A DNA stretch of 47,799 nt. Origin: Stenotrophomonas sp. 278 (lineage in GTDB: Bacteria; Pseudomonadota; Gammaproteobacteria; Xanthomonadales; Xanthomonadaceae). The position numbers and the translations under genes were made by a program. Shown here in pieces: positions 34,504 to 42,008 of the stretch. How positions within the stretch are numbered: the stretch's first letter is position 1; each line of letters begins with the position of its first letter. The notes beneath the pieces were generated by a model. That model ran no database searches, was not told the DNA's origin, and saw only the letters and a list, made by a program, of their open reading frames with translations. The stretch is taken from contig NZ_RHPP01000015.1 of the NCBI RefSeq assembly GCF_003935715.1, positions 1 through 47,799 on the forward strand, written 5' to 3'.

Positions 34504-36193
34504 GCGCGGCCTCCATGGCGGGCAGGTCCCGCTTGATGTCGTGCAGGACGTCCTGCGGCGATTCACCCACTTCGTGGCCGTAGAGACTCTGCAGGCGCGC
34601 AGCATCGAGCATGTCGCGCTCACCGAGCACACGCGGCTGGATCAGGAATACGCGCACCAGGTTCTCGTGGCTGCGGGTGTCCTGCCCGAACAGCTTGCCC
34701 ACGCCAGGCATGCGGCGCAGCCCGGGAATGCCGGTCTTGCCGTTGTCCAGCGACTGTCGCGTATAGCCACCGACGAGCAGGCTGAGCTGATGGGGCACCC
34801 GCGCCACGGTGTCGATGAGGGTCCGGTTGACCATCGGCACTCCGCCTTCGAAGCTGGCGCTCTGCGCGGCACCGTCTTCGATGGTGAGCTGCATTTCCAC
34901 TTCGTCATGACTGGAGATACGCGGACGCACGTTGACCAGCGTGCCGTAGGTCACCGGTTCCAGCGAGGCGGTCCGTTCGGCCAGCAACTGGGTATAGAAC
35001 GTCTGGTTGCTGTCGAAATAGGCGGGGATGTTCTCCTGCGTCATCAGCACCGGGCGCGATACGATCTGGGCATCGCCGGTGCTGGTCAGCGCCTGCACCG
35101 AGGCAAGGAAGCGCGGTCCGTCCAGAGCGGTGGCCGGGATGCCGTCATTGATGCCGATCTGCAGCCGGTTGCCGATGTTGATGCCACCGCTCCAGCTGAC
35201 CCCCAGGCGGTCCAGCTCGGTTTTCTTGATGTCGATGATCCAGAGCGAGAGCTCAATCTGTTTGCGCGGGATGTCGAGCTCGGCGACCAGCCGCTTGATC
35301 TGCTCGATCTGTGCCAGCGTGCCTCGCACGATCAGGCTGTTGGTTTCCGAATAGGGCATCACCCGTGCCGGACCGGGCCCCACCGGTACGCGCTCGGGTT
35401 GGGGCGCGGGAATGCGCGCTGGTACGGCGGCGGGCAGGGGCTCCTCGACCACCGCGGTGGGGTCGGCGGGCAGCGCGGCCGGCTGCTTGACCACCGTGCC
35501 GAAGTCGCCAAGCTGGAGGACATCCCCCAGCGTGGAGGCCATGCCTGGGACCTCCAGGGCACTTCCACGCACCGCATAGCGACGACCACTGACGAAGCTG
35601 TGCTCCAGCTTGATCACTTCCACATGGTGCGGACTGGCATCGGCACCTTCGTACAGGTCGTCGAGATAGCGCGCGGCGTTGAGCACGATGTCCACGTACA
35701 CCGGGGGGCCCGCCACGTAGAACGTGCCGTCGGCTCCGCCGCCGCGCACCGGATAGCGCAGGTCAGCCAGTCGCGCCTTGCGCAGGAAGTCGTTCAGCGT
35801 GGCCACAGAGGTGGAGCGCAGCCGACCCACGGCGTTCTTCTGCTCGCTGGATTCGTACACATAGATCGACTGGTTGTCGCTGTACCAGACCAGGCCGACA
35901 TCGGCGGAGACCTTGTTCAGCACCTCGAACGGGCGCGCGAGGTCGAAGCTGCCGCTGACTTTCTTCCGCTGCGCCTTCGCGCTGACCACCACGGCCTGAC
36001 GAGCCTTGGCCCCGATGGCGTTGAGCAGATGTTCGGCACTTTCCGCACGCGAAACAAAGCCCGATGCGTGCGGCAGGTCGGCACGATCGGAGATGGCGGT
36101 GCCCTCCAGCGGCGTCTGGGCATGCGCCGCAGGCGCACTGCCAGCATGGACAACAGCAGTAATGAACAACAGGGAGTACGACAGGGAACGCAT
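34484..36193 (-). CDS. sctC: T3SS outer-membrane secretin SctC (InvG/MxiD)
   Basis: A 569-residue secretin that forms the outer-membrane channel, close to InvG (about 562). It has a signal peptide (1-25, AHA/Q), N0-N1 ring domains (about 40-200), an N3 domain (about 280-355, SLIVRGTLAQIEQIKRLVAE) and the secretin barrel (about 360-530, with VRPRISSHDEVEMQLTI). It is not a lipoprotein, and the pilotin gene invH is not found nearby. Only 3 nt separate it from the AraC-type gene. Confidence 0.97.
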   Translation of the reverse strand: MRSLSYSLLFITAVVHAGSAPAAHAQTPLEGTAISDRADLPHASGFVSRAESAEHLLNAIGAKARQAVVVSAKAQRKKVSGSFDLARPFEVLNKVSADVGLVWYSDNQSIYVYESSEQKNAVGRLRSTSVATLNDFLRKARLADLRYPVRGGGADGTFYVAGPPVYVDIVLNAARYLDDLYEGADASPHHVEVIKLEHSFVSGRRYAVRGSALEVPGMASTLGDVLQLGDFGTVVKQPAALPADPTAVVEEPLPAAVPARIPAPQPERVPVGPGPARVMPYSETNSLIVRGTLAQIEQIKRLVAELDIPRKQIELSLWIIDIKKTELDRLGVSWSGGINIGNRLQIGINDGIPATALDGPRFLASVQALTSTGDAQIVSRPVLMTQENIPAYFDSNQTFYTQLLAERTASLEPVTYGTLVNVRPRISSHDEVEMQLTIEDGAAQSASFEGGVPMVNRTLIDTVARVPHQLSLLVGGYTRQSLDNGKTGIPGLRRMPGVGKLFGQDTRSHENLVRVFLIQPRVLGERDMLDAARLQSLYGHEVGESPQDVLHDIKRDLPAMEAAHGAPRD

Positions 36194-36196
36194 GGA

Positions 36197-36889
36197 TCAC
36201 TCGGCAGGCGTCTTGACGGCGCGGTAGACGGACAAAGGGGAGCAGCCGATCAGGGCCTTGATGTCGGTGCAGAAGTGCGACAACGAGGCATAGCCGTGGT
36301 CGGCGGCCAGATAGGTGAACGAATGCGCGCGGCCCGGGTAGGCCAGCAGCGTCCGCGCGGCGCGCAGGATGCGCAGCTCGCGTTTGAGCGGACGTCCCAG
36401 CACCTGTCGGCAGCGGCGATGGAACTGGGCAGAAGACAGCCCATAGCGCTCGGCGAGCGCGGCCACGCTGTTCTCGCCGCCCTCCTTCAACAGAAAGCGC
36501 ATCAGACCGTAGCTCTCACTGCGGGCCAGATGACGCAGGAGCGCTGCCAACGGGGTGCCTGCGGCATGGTCGAGCGCCATGCATTGCGGCGCGCGCGCCA
36601 GCTGGTCGATCAACCAGGTCGCTGCCACCTCGGGCTCCTCCAGCGCGGCCGCCACCGGCCAGCAGACCGTTGGCGGCTCGGCGCTATGGCGGACGGCGTC
36701 GCGCACGTGGTCGAAGTGGGCCAGCGCACGCGCCATGCCGCTGCCGGCCAGCGGGTGCGCAGCGAGCCCCTCATGACGAGGCGCGCTGGTCCCGGCCAGC
36801 AGCAGCCTCTGCCCGGGGGCCATGCACACCCGGCTGCCCGCAATCGACAGCACGACGCTGTCCTGCCCTGCGTTGACGATCACCTGCAT
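36197..36889 (-). CDS. invF: AraC-family regulator in the invF position
   Basis: A 230-residue regulator with a divergent N-terminal half and a C-terminal AraC/XylS DNA-binding domain (about 125-225: the VAALAERYGLSSAQFHRRCR helix-turn-helix and FTYLAADHGYASLSHFCTDI). It is placed directly before sctC exactly as invF is before invG. In Salmonella InvF works with the chaperone SicA to switch on effector genes; a SicA-like gene is present here too. GGAGG lies 6 nt before the ATG. It heads the longest T3SS block. Confidence 0.9.
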   Translation of the reverse strand: MQVIVNAGQDSVVLSIAGSRVCMAPGQRLLLAGTSAPRHEGLAAHPLAGSGMARALAHFDHVRDAVRHSAEPPTVCWPVAAALEEPEVAATWLIDQLARAPQCMALDHAAGTPLAALLRHLARSESYGLMRFLLKEGGENSVAALAERYGLSSAQFHRRCRQVLGRPLKRELRILRAARTLLAYPGRAHSFTYLAADHGYASLSHFCTDIKALIGCSPLSVYRAVKTPAE

Positions 36890-37015
36890 GCATCACCTCC
36901 CGTTCGGACCCGATTACGCGGACGGCGCGGTTGGCACCCTCTTCGACACGGCCGGCATGATGGCGACGGGGGGAGGTGGAGGCTCTACAAGAAATTCGAA
37001 AGCGCCGACGGTTTG

Positions 37016-37025
37016 GGGTATACCC
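37016..37025. promoter_or_regulatory. Palindrome in the divergent region upstream of invF
   Basis: GGGTATACCC is a perfect 10-bp palindrome in the 183-nt gap between the invF-like gene and the divergent VOC gene. It might be an operator for either. No clear -35/-10 pair was assigned for invF. Confidence 0.25.
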
Positions 37026-37072
37026 GTGACTCTGTTCAGAACTGGCGTGCGCCGCCCGCACGATTTCCGCCC

Positions 37073-37468
37073 ATGTCATCCCCCCTGCTCGGCCTTCACC
37101 ACGTGGCGCTGATCTGCGCCGACTACGCGCGCTCGCGCGATTTCTACGTCCGGGTCCTGGGCCTGACCGTACTGGCCGAGCATTACCGGGCCGAACGCGA
37201 CTCCTGGAAGCTGGACCTGGCCCTGCCCGACGGCGGCCAGCTGGAGCTGTTCTCCTTTCCGGAGCCGCCGCCTCGGCCCAGCAGACCGGAAGCACAGGGT
37301 CTGCGACATCTCGCCTTCCGGGTGGCGGCGCTGGAACCGGTGATCGCGCGACTGGAACAGGAGGGCGTGGCGTGCGAGCCGATCCGGGTCGACGAGTACA
37401 CCGGGCGGCGGTTCACGTTCTTTGCGGATCCCGATGCGCTGCCGCTGGAGTTGTACGAGGCTGGCTGA
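37073..37468 (+). CDS. yaeR: VOC-family protein YaeR (glyoxalase-like)
   Basis: A 131-residue single-domain vicinal-oxygen-chelate protein very similar to E. coli YaeR. Shared blocks include HHVALI near the start, the DSWKLDLALPDGGQLELFSFP segment, the GLRHLAFRV segment and the RFTFFADPDALPLELYE end. YaeR is glyoxalase-like, with a metal-binding fold and no settled substrate. It lies divergent to the T3SS and marks its right border; it is not part of the system. The longer ORF in frame upstream is an antisense shadow of sctC. Confidence 0.92.
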   Translation: MSSPLLGLHHVALICADYARSRDFYVRVLGLTVLAEHYRAERDSWKLDLALPDGGQLELFSFPEPPPRPSRPEAQGLRHLAFRVAALEPVIARLEQEGVACEPIRVDEYTGRRFTFFADPDALPLELYEAG

Positions 37469-37538
37469 ACGAATTCAGACGTCTTGCGCGGGGAGGCATC
37501 CGCGCCGCGCGCCCGCGTTCCGTACCTAGGCGAATGGG

Positions 37539-37544
37539 TATACA
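37539..37544 (+). promoter_or_regulatory. Possible -10 of the DUF2147 gene
   Basis: TATACA lies 55 nt upstream of the start, with no convincing -35. The gene has a strong ribosome-binding site (GGGAGGGG) 5 nt before its ATG. Confidence 0.25.
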
Positions 37545-37599
37545 GTCGCAGGGTGCCGGCATCGCGCCGGTTTTCATGAACATCCCTGGGAGGGGAACC

Positions 37600-38049
37600 A
37601 TGCGCAAGACGTTCAAGACCCTGCTGCTGGCCATGCCGCTGGTAATGGCCGCAATGTCGGCCAGCGCCGCTGACAGCGCCGTGGGCCGCTGGAAGACCAT
37701 TGACGACAAGACCGGCGAGACGAAATCCATAGTCGAGATCACCAAGGCGGCCAACGGCAGCCTGAGCGGCAAAGTGCTCGAGGTCCTGAAATCCGACAAA
37801 GGCCCCAATCCGGTCTGCAGCGATTGCAAGGGTCCGAACAAAGGCAAGCCGATCAAGGGCATGACCATCCTATGGAACCTGTCCCAGAACAGCGGCAGCA
37901 CCACCGAATGGTCCGGCGGCACCATCCTGGACCCGGCCAATGGCAAGACCTACAAGTCCAAGCTGGAACTGCACCCGGGCGGCAAGAAGCTGGACGTCTC
38001 GGGATGCATTGCCATCATCTGCCGCGCCCAGACCTGGGTGCGCGAGTAA
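37600..38049 (+). CDS. Secreted DUF2147 protein
   Basis: A 149-residue periplasmic protein with a signal peptide (residues 1-23, ASA) and a DUF2147 beta-barrel-like domain beginning VGRWKTIDDKTGETKSIVEI. Two Cys pairs (NPVCSDCKG and SGCIAIICRAQ) could form disulfides. DUF2147 function is unknown. The ATG at 37600 is set by the strong Shine-Dalgarno sequence, and the gene ends in a classical terminator. Confidence 0.88.
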   Translation: MRKTFKTLLLAMPLVMAAMSASAADSAVGRWKTIDDKTGETKSIVEITKAANGSLSGKVLEVLKSDKGPNPVCSDCKGPNKGKPIKGMTILWNLSQNSGSTTEWSGGTILDPANGKTYKSKLELHPGGKKLDVSGCIAIICRAQTWVRE

Positions 38050-38083
38050 GCAGCGCCCTCCGGGCCGTTCACCACCATCCGAC

Positions 38084-38113
38084 GGCCGAAGCGGCAACGC
38101 TTCGGCCTTTTGT
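38084..38113 (+). terminator. Rho-independent terminator of the DUF2147 gene
   Basis: A perfect 10-bp stem (GGCCGAAGCG / CGCTTCGGCC) with a GCAA tetraloop is followed by TTTTGT. It is the clearest intrinsic terminator in the window. Confidence 0.92.
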
Positions 38114-38125
38114 CTTGACAGGGCG

Positions 38126-38134
38126 TGCGATAAT
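38126..38134 (+). promoter_or_regulatory. Extended -10 promoter of metG
   Basis: TGCGATAAT fits an extended -10 (TGn then GATAAT, a 5/6 match), 29 nt before the metG ATG. A TTGACA lies only 8 nt upstream of the hexamer and is too close to be its -35. Confidence 0.45.
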
Positions 38135-38163
38135 CCCGCGTTCCCCTGGCAACTGCGTTCATC

Positions 38164-40245
38164 ATGACCCGCACCGCTCTCGTCACCACCGCCCTGCCCT
38201 ACGCCAACGGCCCCCTGCACCTGGGTCACCTGGTCGGCTACATCCAGGCTGACATCTGGGTACGCGCGCGGCGAATGAGCGGCGGAAAGACCTGGTTCGT
38301 GTGCGCCGATGACACCCACGGCACCCCGATCATGCTCGGCGCGGAGAAGGCCGGCGTGACCCCGGAAGTGTTCATCGCCAACATCCAGGCCAGCCACGAA
38401 CGCGACTTTGCCGCCTTCGGGGTCGATTTCGACCATTACGACTCGACCAACTCGGCCGGCAACAAGGCGCTGACCGAGGCCTTCTACCTGAAGCTGGAAG
38501 CCAACGGGCATATTTCGCGGCGTTCGGTGGCGCAGTTCTACGACCCCGAAAAGGGCATGTTCCTGCCGGATCGCTACATCAAGGGCATCTGCCCGACCTG
38601 CGGCAGCGCCGACCAGTACGGCGACAACTGCGAAGTCTGCGGTTCGACCTACGCGCCGACCGACCTGAAGGACCCGAAGTCGGTCATTTCCGGTGCCACG
38701 CCGGAAATCCGCGATTCGGAGCACTTCTTCTTCGAAGTGGGCCGCTTCGAGGCGTTCCTGCGCGAATGGCTGGCCGGCGATGTGGCCCTGCCCGGGGTGA
38801 AGGCCAAGCTCGGTGAATGGCTGAATGCCGAAGGCGGCCTGCGCGCATGGGACATCTCGCGCGACGCGCCCTACTTCGGCTTCGAGATTCCGGGCCAGCC
38901 GGGCAAGTACTTCTATGTCTGGCTGGATGCGCCGATCGGCTATCTGTCCAGCTTCCAGGCGCTGTGCGCGAAGACAGGCGAAGATTTCGAGTCGCACCTG
39001 CGCGCCGGCACCAGCACCGAGCTGCACCACTTCATCGGCAAGGACATCGTCAACTTCCACGGCCTGTTCTGGCCGGCGGTGCTGCACGGCACCGGTCACC
39101 GCGCCCCCACCCGCCTGCACGTGAACGGTTACCTGACCGTGGAAGGGGCCAAGATGTCCAAGTCGCGCGGCACCTTCGTCATGGCGCGTACCTACCTGGA
39201 TGTCGGCCTGGAGCCGGAGGCGCTGCGCTACTACTTCGCTGCCAAGTCCAGCGGCGGCGTCGACGACCTGGATCTGAACCTGGGTGACTTCGTCGCCCGC
39301 GTGAATGCCGACCTGGTCGGCAAGTTCGTCAATCTGGCCAGTCGCTGCGCCGGCTTCATCAGCAAGCGCTTCGACGGCCGTCTGGCCGATGCGCTGCCCG
39401 ATGCGGCGCAGTACGACCGCTTCGTGGCGGCCCTGGGTCCTATCCGCGAGGCTTACGAACGCAATGATCCGGCGGCGGCACTGCGCCTGACCATGGCACT
39501 GGCCGACGAAGCCAACCGCTACATCGACGACCAGAAGCCCTGGGTGATCGCCAAGCAGGAAGGGGCCGAGGCCCAGTTGCAGGCCGTCTGCAGCCAGGGG
39601 CTGAACCTGTTCCGCGTGCTGGTCACCGCACTGAAGCCGGTGCTGCCGGCCACTGCCGCGCAGGCAGAAACCTTCCTGGCCTCGCCGGTGCAGTCCTGGA
39701 CCGACATCGTCCGCCCGCTCACCGCGCACACCATTGCGGTGTTCGTCCCGCTCTTCACCCGTATTGACCCGAAACTGATCGACGCCATGACCGACGCTTC
39801 CAAGGACACCCTCGCTGCCGCTCCAGCTGCGCCCACTCCGGCCAAGGCCGCCAAGCCAGCCGCTCCTGCGGCGGTGCCCGCTCCCGCCGCTGCGGCAGGC
39901 GATGCAACGCCGGCGTACATCGGCATCGACGACTTCGCCAAGCTTGACCTGCGCATCGGCAAGGTGCTGGTATGCGAGTTCGTGGACGGCTCGGACAAGT
40001 TGCTGCGCTTTGAACTGGATGCTGGCGAGCTCGGCAGGCGCCAGATCTTCTCCGGCATCCGCAGCAGTTACGGCGAACCGGAAGCGCTGGTCGGCCGCAG
40101 CGTGGTCTTCATCGCCAACCTGGCTCCGCGCAAGATGCGCTTCGGCCTGAGCGAAGGCATGATCCTGTCGGCAGGTTTCGACGGCGGCGCGCTGGCACTG
40201 CTGGACGCCGACAGCGGTGCACAGCCGGGCATGCCGGTTCGTTGA
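38164..40245 (+). CDS. metG: Methionyl-tRNA synthetase
   Basis: A 693-residue class I synthetase of the long dimeric type. It shows HLGH at residues 19-22, a zinc knuckle (C143-x2-C146-x9-C156-x2-C159), KMSKS at 330-334, an Ala/Pro-rich linker (about 555-585) and a C-terminal tRNA-binding OB domain (about 585-693). It is full length. A REP starts 10 nt after the stop. Confidence 0.98.
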   Translation: MTRTALVTTALPYANGPLHLGHLVGYIQADIWVRARRMSGGKTWFVCADDTHGTPIMLGAEKAGVTPEVFIANIQASHERDFAAFGVDFDHYDSTNSAGNKALTEAFYLKLEANGHISRRSVAQFYDPEKGMFLPDRYIKGICPTCGSADQYGDNCEVCGSTYAPTDLKDPKSVISGATPEIRDSEHFFFEVGRFEAFLREWLAGDVALPGVKAKLGEWLNAEGGLRAWDISRDAPYFGFEIPGQPGKYFYVWLDAPIGYLSSFQALCAKTGEDFESHLRAGTSTELHHFIGKDIVNFHGLFWPAVLHGTGHRAPTRLHVNGYLTVEGAKMSKSRGTFVMARTYLDVGLEPEALRYYFAAKSSGGVDDLDLNLGDFVARVNADLVGKFVNLASRCAGFISKRFDGRLADALPDAAQYDRFVAALGPIREAYERNDPAAALRLTMALADEANRYIDDQKPWVIAKQEGAEAQLQAVCSQGLNLFRVLVTALKPVLPATAAQAETFLASPVQSWTDIVRPLTAHTIAVFVPLFTRIDPKLIDAMTDASKDTLAAAPAAPTPAKAAKPAAPAAVPAPAAAAGDATPAYIGIDDFAKLDLRIGKVLVCEFVDGSDKLLRFELDAGELGRRQIFSGIRSSYGEPEALVGRSVVFIANLAPRKMRFGLSEGMILSAGFDGGALALLDADSGAQPGMPVR

Positions 40246-40255
40246 TCGGCAAGGT

Positions 40256-40280
40256 GCCACGACCAACGGTCGTGGCCTAC
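40256..40280 (-). repeat. GTAG-type REP between metG and the HAD gene
   Basis: On the minus strand GTAG plus a perfect 9-bp stem (GCCACGACC / GGTCGTGGC, GTT loop). It ends 1 nt before the GGGAGGTGG ribosome-binding site of the next gene. Confidence 0.88.
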
Positions 40281-40293
40281 CGGGAGGTGGTGA

Positions 40294-40884
40294 TTGGAGC
40301 TTGCTCTGTTTGACTTCGATAACACCGTCACCGACTGTGACACCTACGCCCGCTTCCTGCGTCGCGTTGCCACGCCGGAACAGCTTGCCCATGCCTGGTG
40401 GAAAGTCGGTCCGTGGCTGCTGGCGTATCGGCTGAAGCTGATCTCGGCCGAGCGTATCCGCGCCCGCGTCACCCGGCTGGTGATGCGCGATCGCCACGGC
40501 GACGACATTGCCGCCCAGGCCGCCGGCTTTGCCCGCGAGGTGCTGCCGGAGGTGGTACAACCCAGGATGCTCGAGCAGATCCGCTGGCACCTCAGGCAGC
40601 ATCACACCGTAGTGATCGTGTCCGGGTCGCTCGACCTCTACCTGCGGCCGTGGTGCGAGAGCCTGGGCGTGGAACTTATCTGCAACCGTCTTGAAGGGAA
40701 GGACGGACGGCTCACCGGCCGTTACGCTGATGGCGACTGTGGGCCCTGCAAGGCAGAACGCATCCGCAGCCGTTATGACCTGTCGCGTTACCTGCGCATC
40801 CATGCGTATGGAGACAGTATTGAAGACCGGCCGATGCTGGCGCTTGCGCATGAGCGCTGGTACCGCGGCAAACCGTTGAAATGA
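40294..40884 (+). CDS. HAD-IB family phosphatase-like hydrolase
   Basis: A 196-residue HAD-superfamily hydrolase of subfamily IB. Motif I is FDFDNTVTD (Asp at about residue 7), motif II VIVSGS, and the motif III/IV region [10 protein letters not shown] near the C-terminus. Members include phosphoserine phosphatase-like and lipid-phosphate phosphatases; the substrate is unknown. Translation must begin at TTG 40294 because an in-frame TGA lies immediately upstream, and GGGAGG precedes the TTG at a good distance. Confidence 0.9.
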   Translation: MELALFDFDNTVTDCDTYARFLRRVATPEQLAHAWWKVGPWLLAYRLKLISAERIRARVTRLVMRDRHGDDIAAQAAGFAREVLPEVVQPRMLEQIRWHLRQHHTVVIVSGSLDLYLRPWCESLGVELICNRLEGKDGRLTGRYADGDCGPCKAERIRSRYDLSRYLRIHAYGDSIEDRPMLALAHERWYRGKPLK

Positions 40885-40909
40885 ACCTCCCGCGCAGCCG
40901 ACGCCACGC

Positions 40910-41344
40910 ATGAACGCCTCCCGCCTCCCGCTGACCGAACGCCTGGACCGGCTGCTGCCGCAGACCCAGTGTGGGCAATGTGGCTTTATGGGCTGCCGCC
41001 CCTACGCCGAGGCGATGGCGCGTGGCGAGGCGGGCGTGGAACGCTGTCCGCCCGGCGGCGATGCGGGCGCGCGGGCGCTGGCGCAGGTGCTGGGCGTGAC
41101 CGCGGTGCCGTTTGATCGCAGCCGGGGCGAACACAAACCCGCCCAGGTCGCGGTGGTGGTGGAAGCCGACTGCATCGGCTGCACCAAATGCATCCAGGCC
41201 TGCCCGGTGGATGCCATCGTGGGCGGTGCCAAATACATGCACACCGTCATCGCTGACCTGTGCACCGGGTGCGAGCTGTGCATTCCACCGTGCCCGGTGG
41301 ATTGCATCGAATTGATTGCCACGGATCACGACCAACGGTCGTGA
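40910..41344 (+). CDS. rnfB: Short RnfB-like iron-sulfur protein
   Basis: A 144-residue ferredoxin-like protein. An N-terminal four-Cys motif of the RnfB type ([12 protein letters not shown], then CPPGG) precedes two 4Fe-4S ferredoxin motifs ([17 protein letters not shown] and [18 protein letters not shown]). The N-terminal membrane helix of full RnfB is missing, and no other rnf genes are present in this window. It may serve as a soluble electron carrier. The final codons and the TGA stop lie inside a REP. Confidence 0.87.
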   Translation: MNASRLPLTERLDRLLPQTQCGQCGFMGCRPYAEAMARGEAGVERCPPGGDAGARALAQVLGVTAVPFDRSRGEHKPAQVAVVVEADCIGCTKCIQACPVDAIVGGAKYMHTVIADLCTGCELCIPPCPVDCIELIATDHDQRS

Positions 41345-41349
41345 TCTAC
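41325..41349 (-). repeat. GTAG-type REP overlapping the rnfB stop codon
   Basis: On the minus strand GTAG plus a perfect 9-bp stem (ATCACGACC / GGTCGTGAT, GTT loop). The rnfB stop TGA (41342-41344) and its last six sense codons lie within the element. Confidence 0.88.
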
Positions 41350-41351
41350 CG

Positions 41352-41447
41352 GTAGGCCACGCAAGCAGCGCTACAAGCGCTGCTAACGTCGTTCATCGAC
41401 GGCCCGAAGGGTTGTGCCCGCAGGGCGCACATACCGTTGGTCGTGGC
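41352..41447 (+). repeat. REP apparently split by a 71-nt insert
   Basis: GTAGGCCACG (41352-41361) and ACCGTTGGTCGTGGC (41433-41447) join into a complete REP identical in stem to the copy at 40256. The 71 nt between them (41362-41432) do not match a REP core and contain several hairpins. This accounts for the whole gap between rnfB and the RidA-family gene. Confidence 0.65.
41364..41384. terminator. Hairpin in the insert between convergent genes
   Basis: AGCAGCGCT-ACA-AGCGCTGCT is a perfect 9-bp stem with a 3-nt loop between the convergent rnfB and RidA-family genes. It has no T-tract on either side, so termination is only a possibility. Confidence 0.45.
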
Positions 41448-41454
41448 GCACGGG

Positions 41455-41802
41455 TTACGGCAGCGCAGCAGTAACCACGATCTCCACCTTCCACGACGGG
41501 TCGGCCAGCTTGGCCTCGACGGTGGCGCGTGCGGGGGTCATGCCCGCCACCACCCATTCGTCCCACGCGGCGTTCATGCCGGCGAAATCGTTGATGTCGG
41601 CCAGGAACACTTCCGCACGCAGGATGTGTTGTTTGTCGCTGGCGACGAGCGCGAGCAACTTGTCGATCTCCGCCAGCACCTGTCGGGTCTGACCGGTGAT
41701 GTCCTGGCTGGTGTCTTCCGGAATCTGACCGGACAGATACGCCACCTTGTTGTGCACGGTCATTTCGGACATGCGCGGACCGACGTCAAAACGCTCCAAC
41801 AT
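41455..41802 (-). CDS. RidA/YjgF family protein
   Basis: A 115-residue Rid-family protein. RidA-type proteins deaminate reactive enamine/imine intermediates or belong to uncharacterised subgroups. The family pattern is visible in YLSGQIPEDTSQDITGQTRQ and in the C-terminal GMTPARATVEAKLADPSWKVEI, which includes the conserved Arg. A GAGGAGAG ribosome-binding site precedes the ATG at 41802. Confidence 0.92.
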   Translation of the reverse strand: MLERFDVGPRMSEMTVHNKVAYLSGQIPEDTSQDITGQTRQVLAEIDKLLALVASDKQHILRAEVFLADINDFAGMNAAWDEWVVAGMTPARATVEAKLADPSWKVEIVVTAALP

Positions 41803-42008
41803 GGGGAACTCTCCTCTGCAATGGAGGCCCATTGTCGCCGATGCCGGTGGGGCTGTCCGTGAGCAGGCTCGAATCTGCATGCTCCATCCCGCCACAGCGG
41901 GCACAGCCGGACCTCTTGGCAATGCCGCCATCCAGGCGCACGATGCCCCGTCGCGGTACGCCGCGCGCGTTGACGTCTTCATCGCCCTGCCCGGAGCACG
42001 CTGCCTCG

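Noticed and set aside
11590-36889. Assignment as a flagellar export cluster or as a Hrp2-type T3SS
   Set aside because: The secretin, tip, translocators, needle of PrgI type, SicA and InvF-like genes exclude flagella, and gene order and lengths fit SPI-1, not Hrp2.
11500-37000. Insertion sequences, integrase or tRNA attachment site bordering the island
   Set aside because: No transposase, integrase or tRNA gene was found at either border; only REPs and a terminator are seen.
34502-37072. N-terminal 857 codons in frame with yaeR
   Set aside because: This stretch is antisense to sctC and the invF-like gene; only the last 131 codons from 37073 form a real protein.
38115-38134. TTGACA with GATAAT as a standard metG promoter
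   Set aside because: The spacer is only 8 nt, so the two hexamers cannot serve one sigma-70 promoter; an extended -10 is more likely.
37870-40911. Minus-strand reading frame of 1013 codons
   Set aside because: Antisense to metG and the HAD gene; no motif, and the sense genes are certain.
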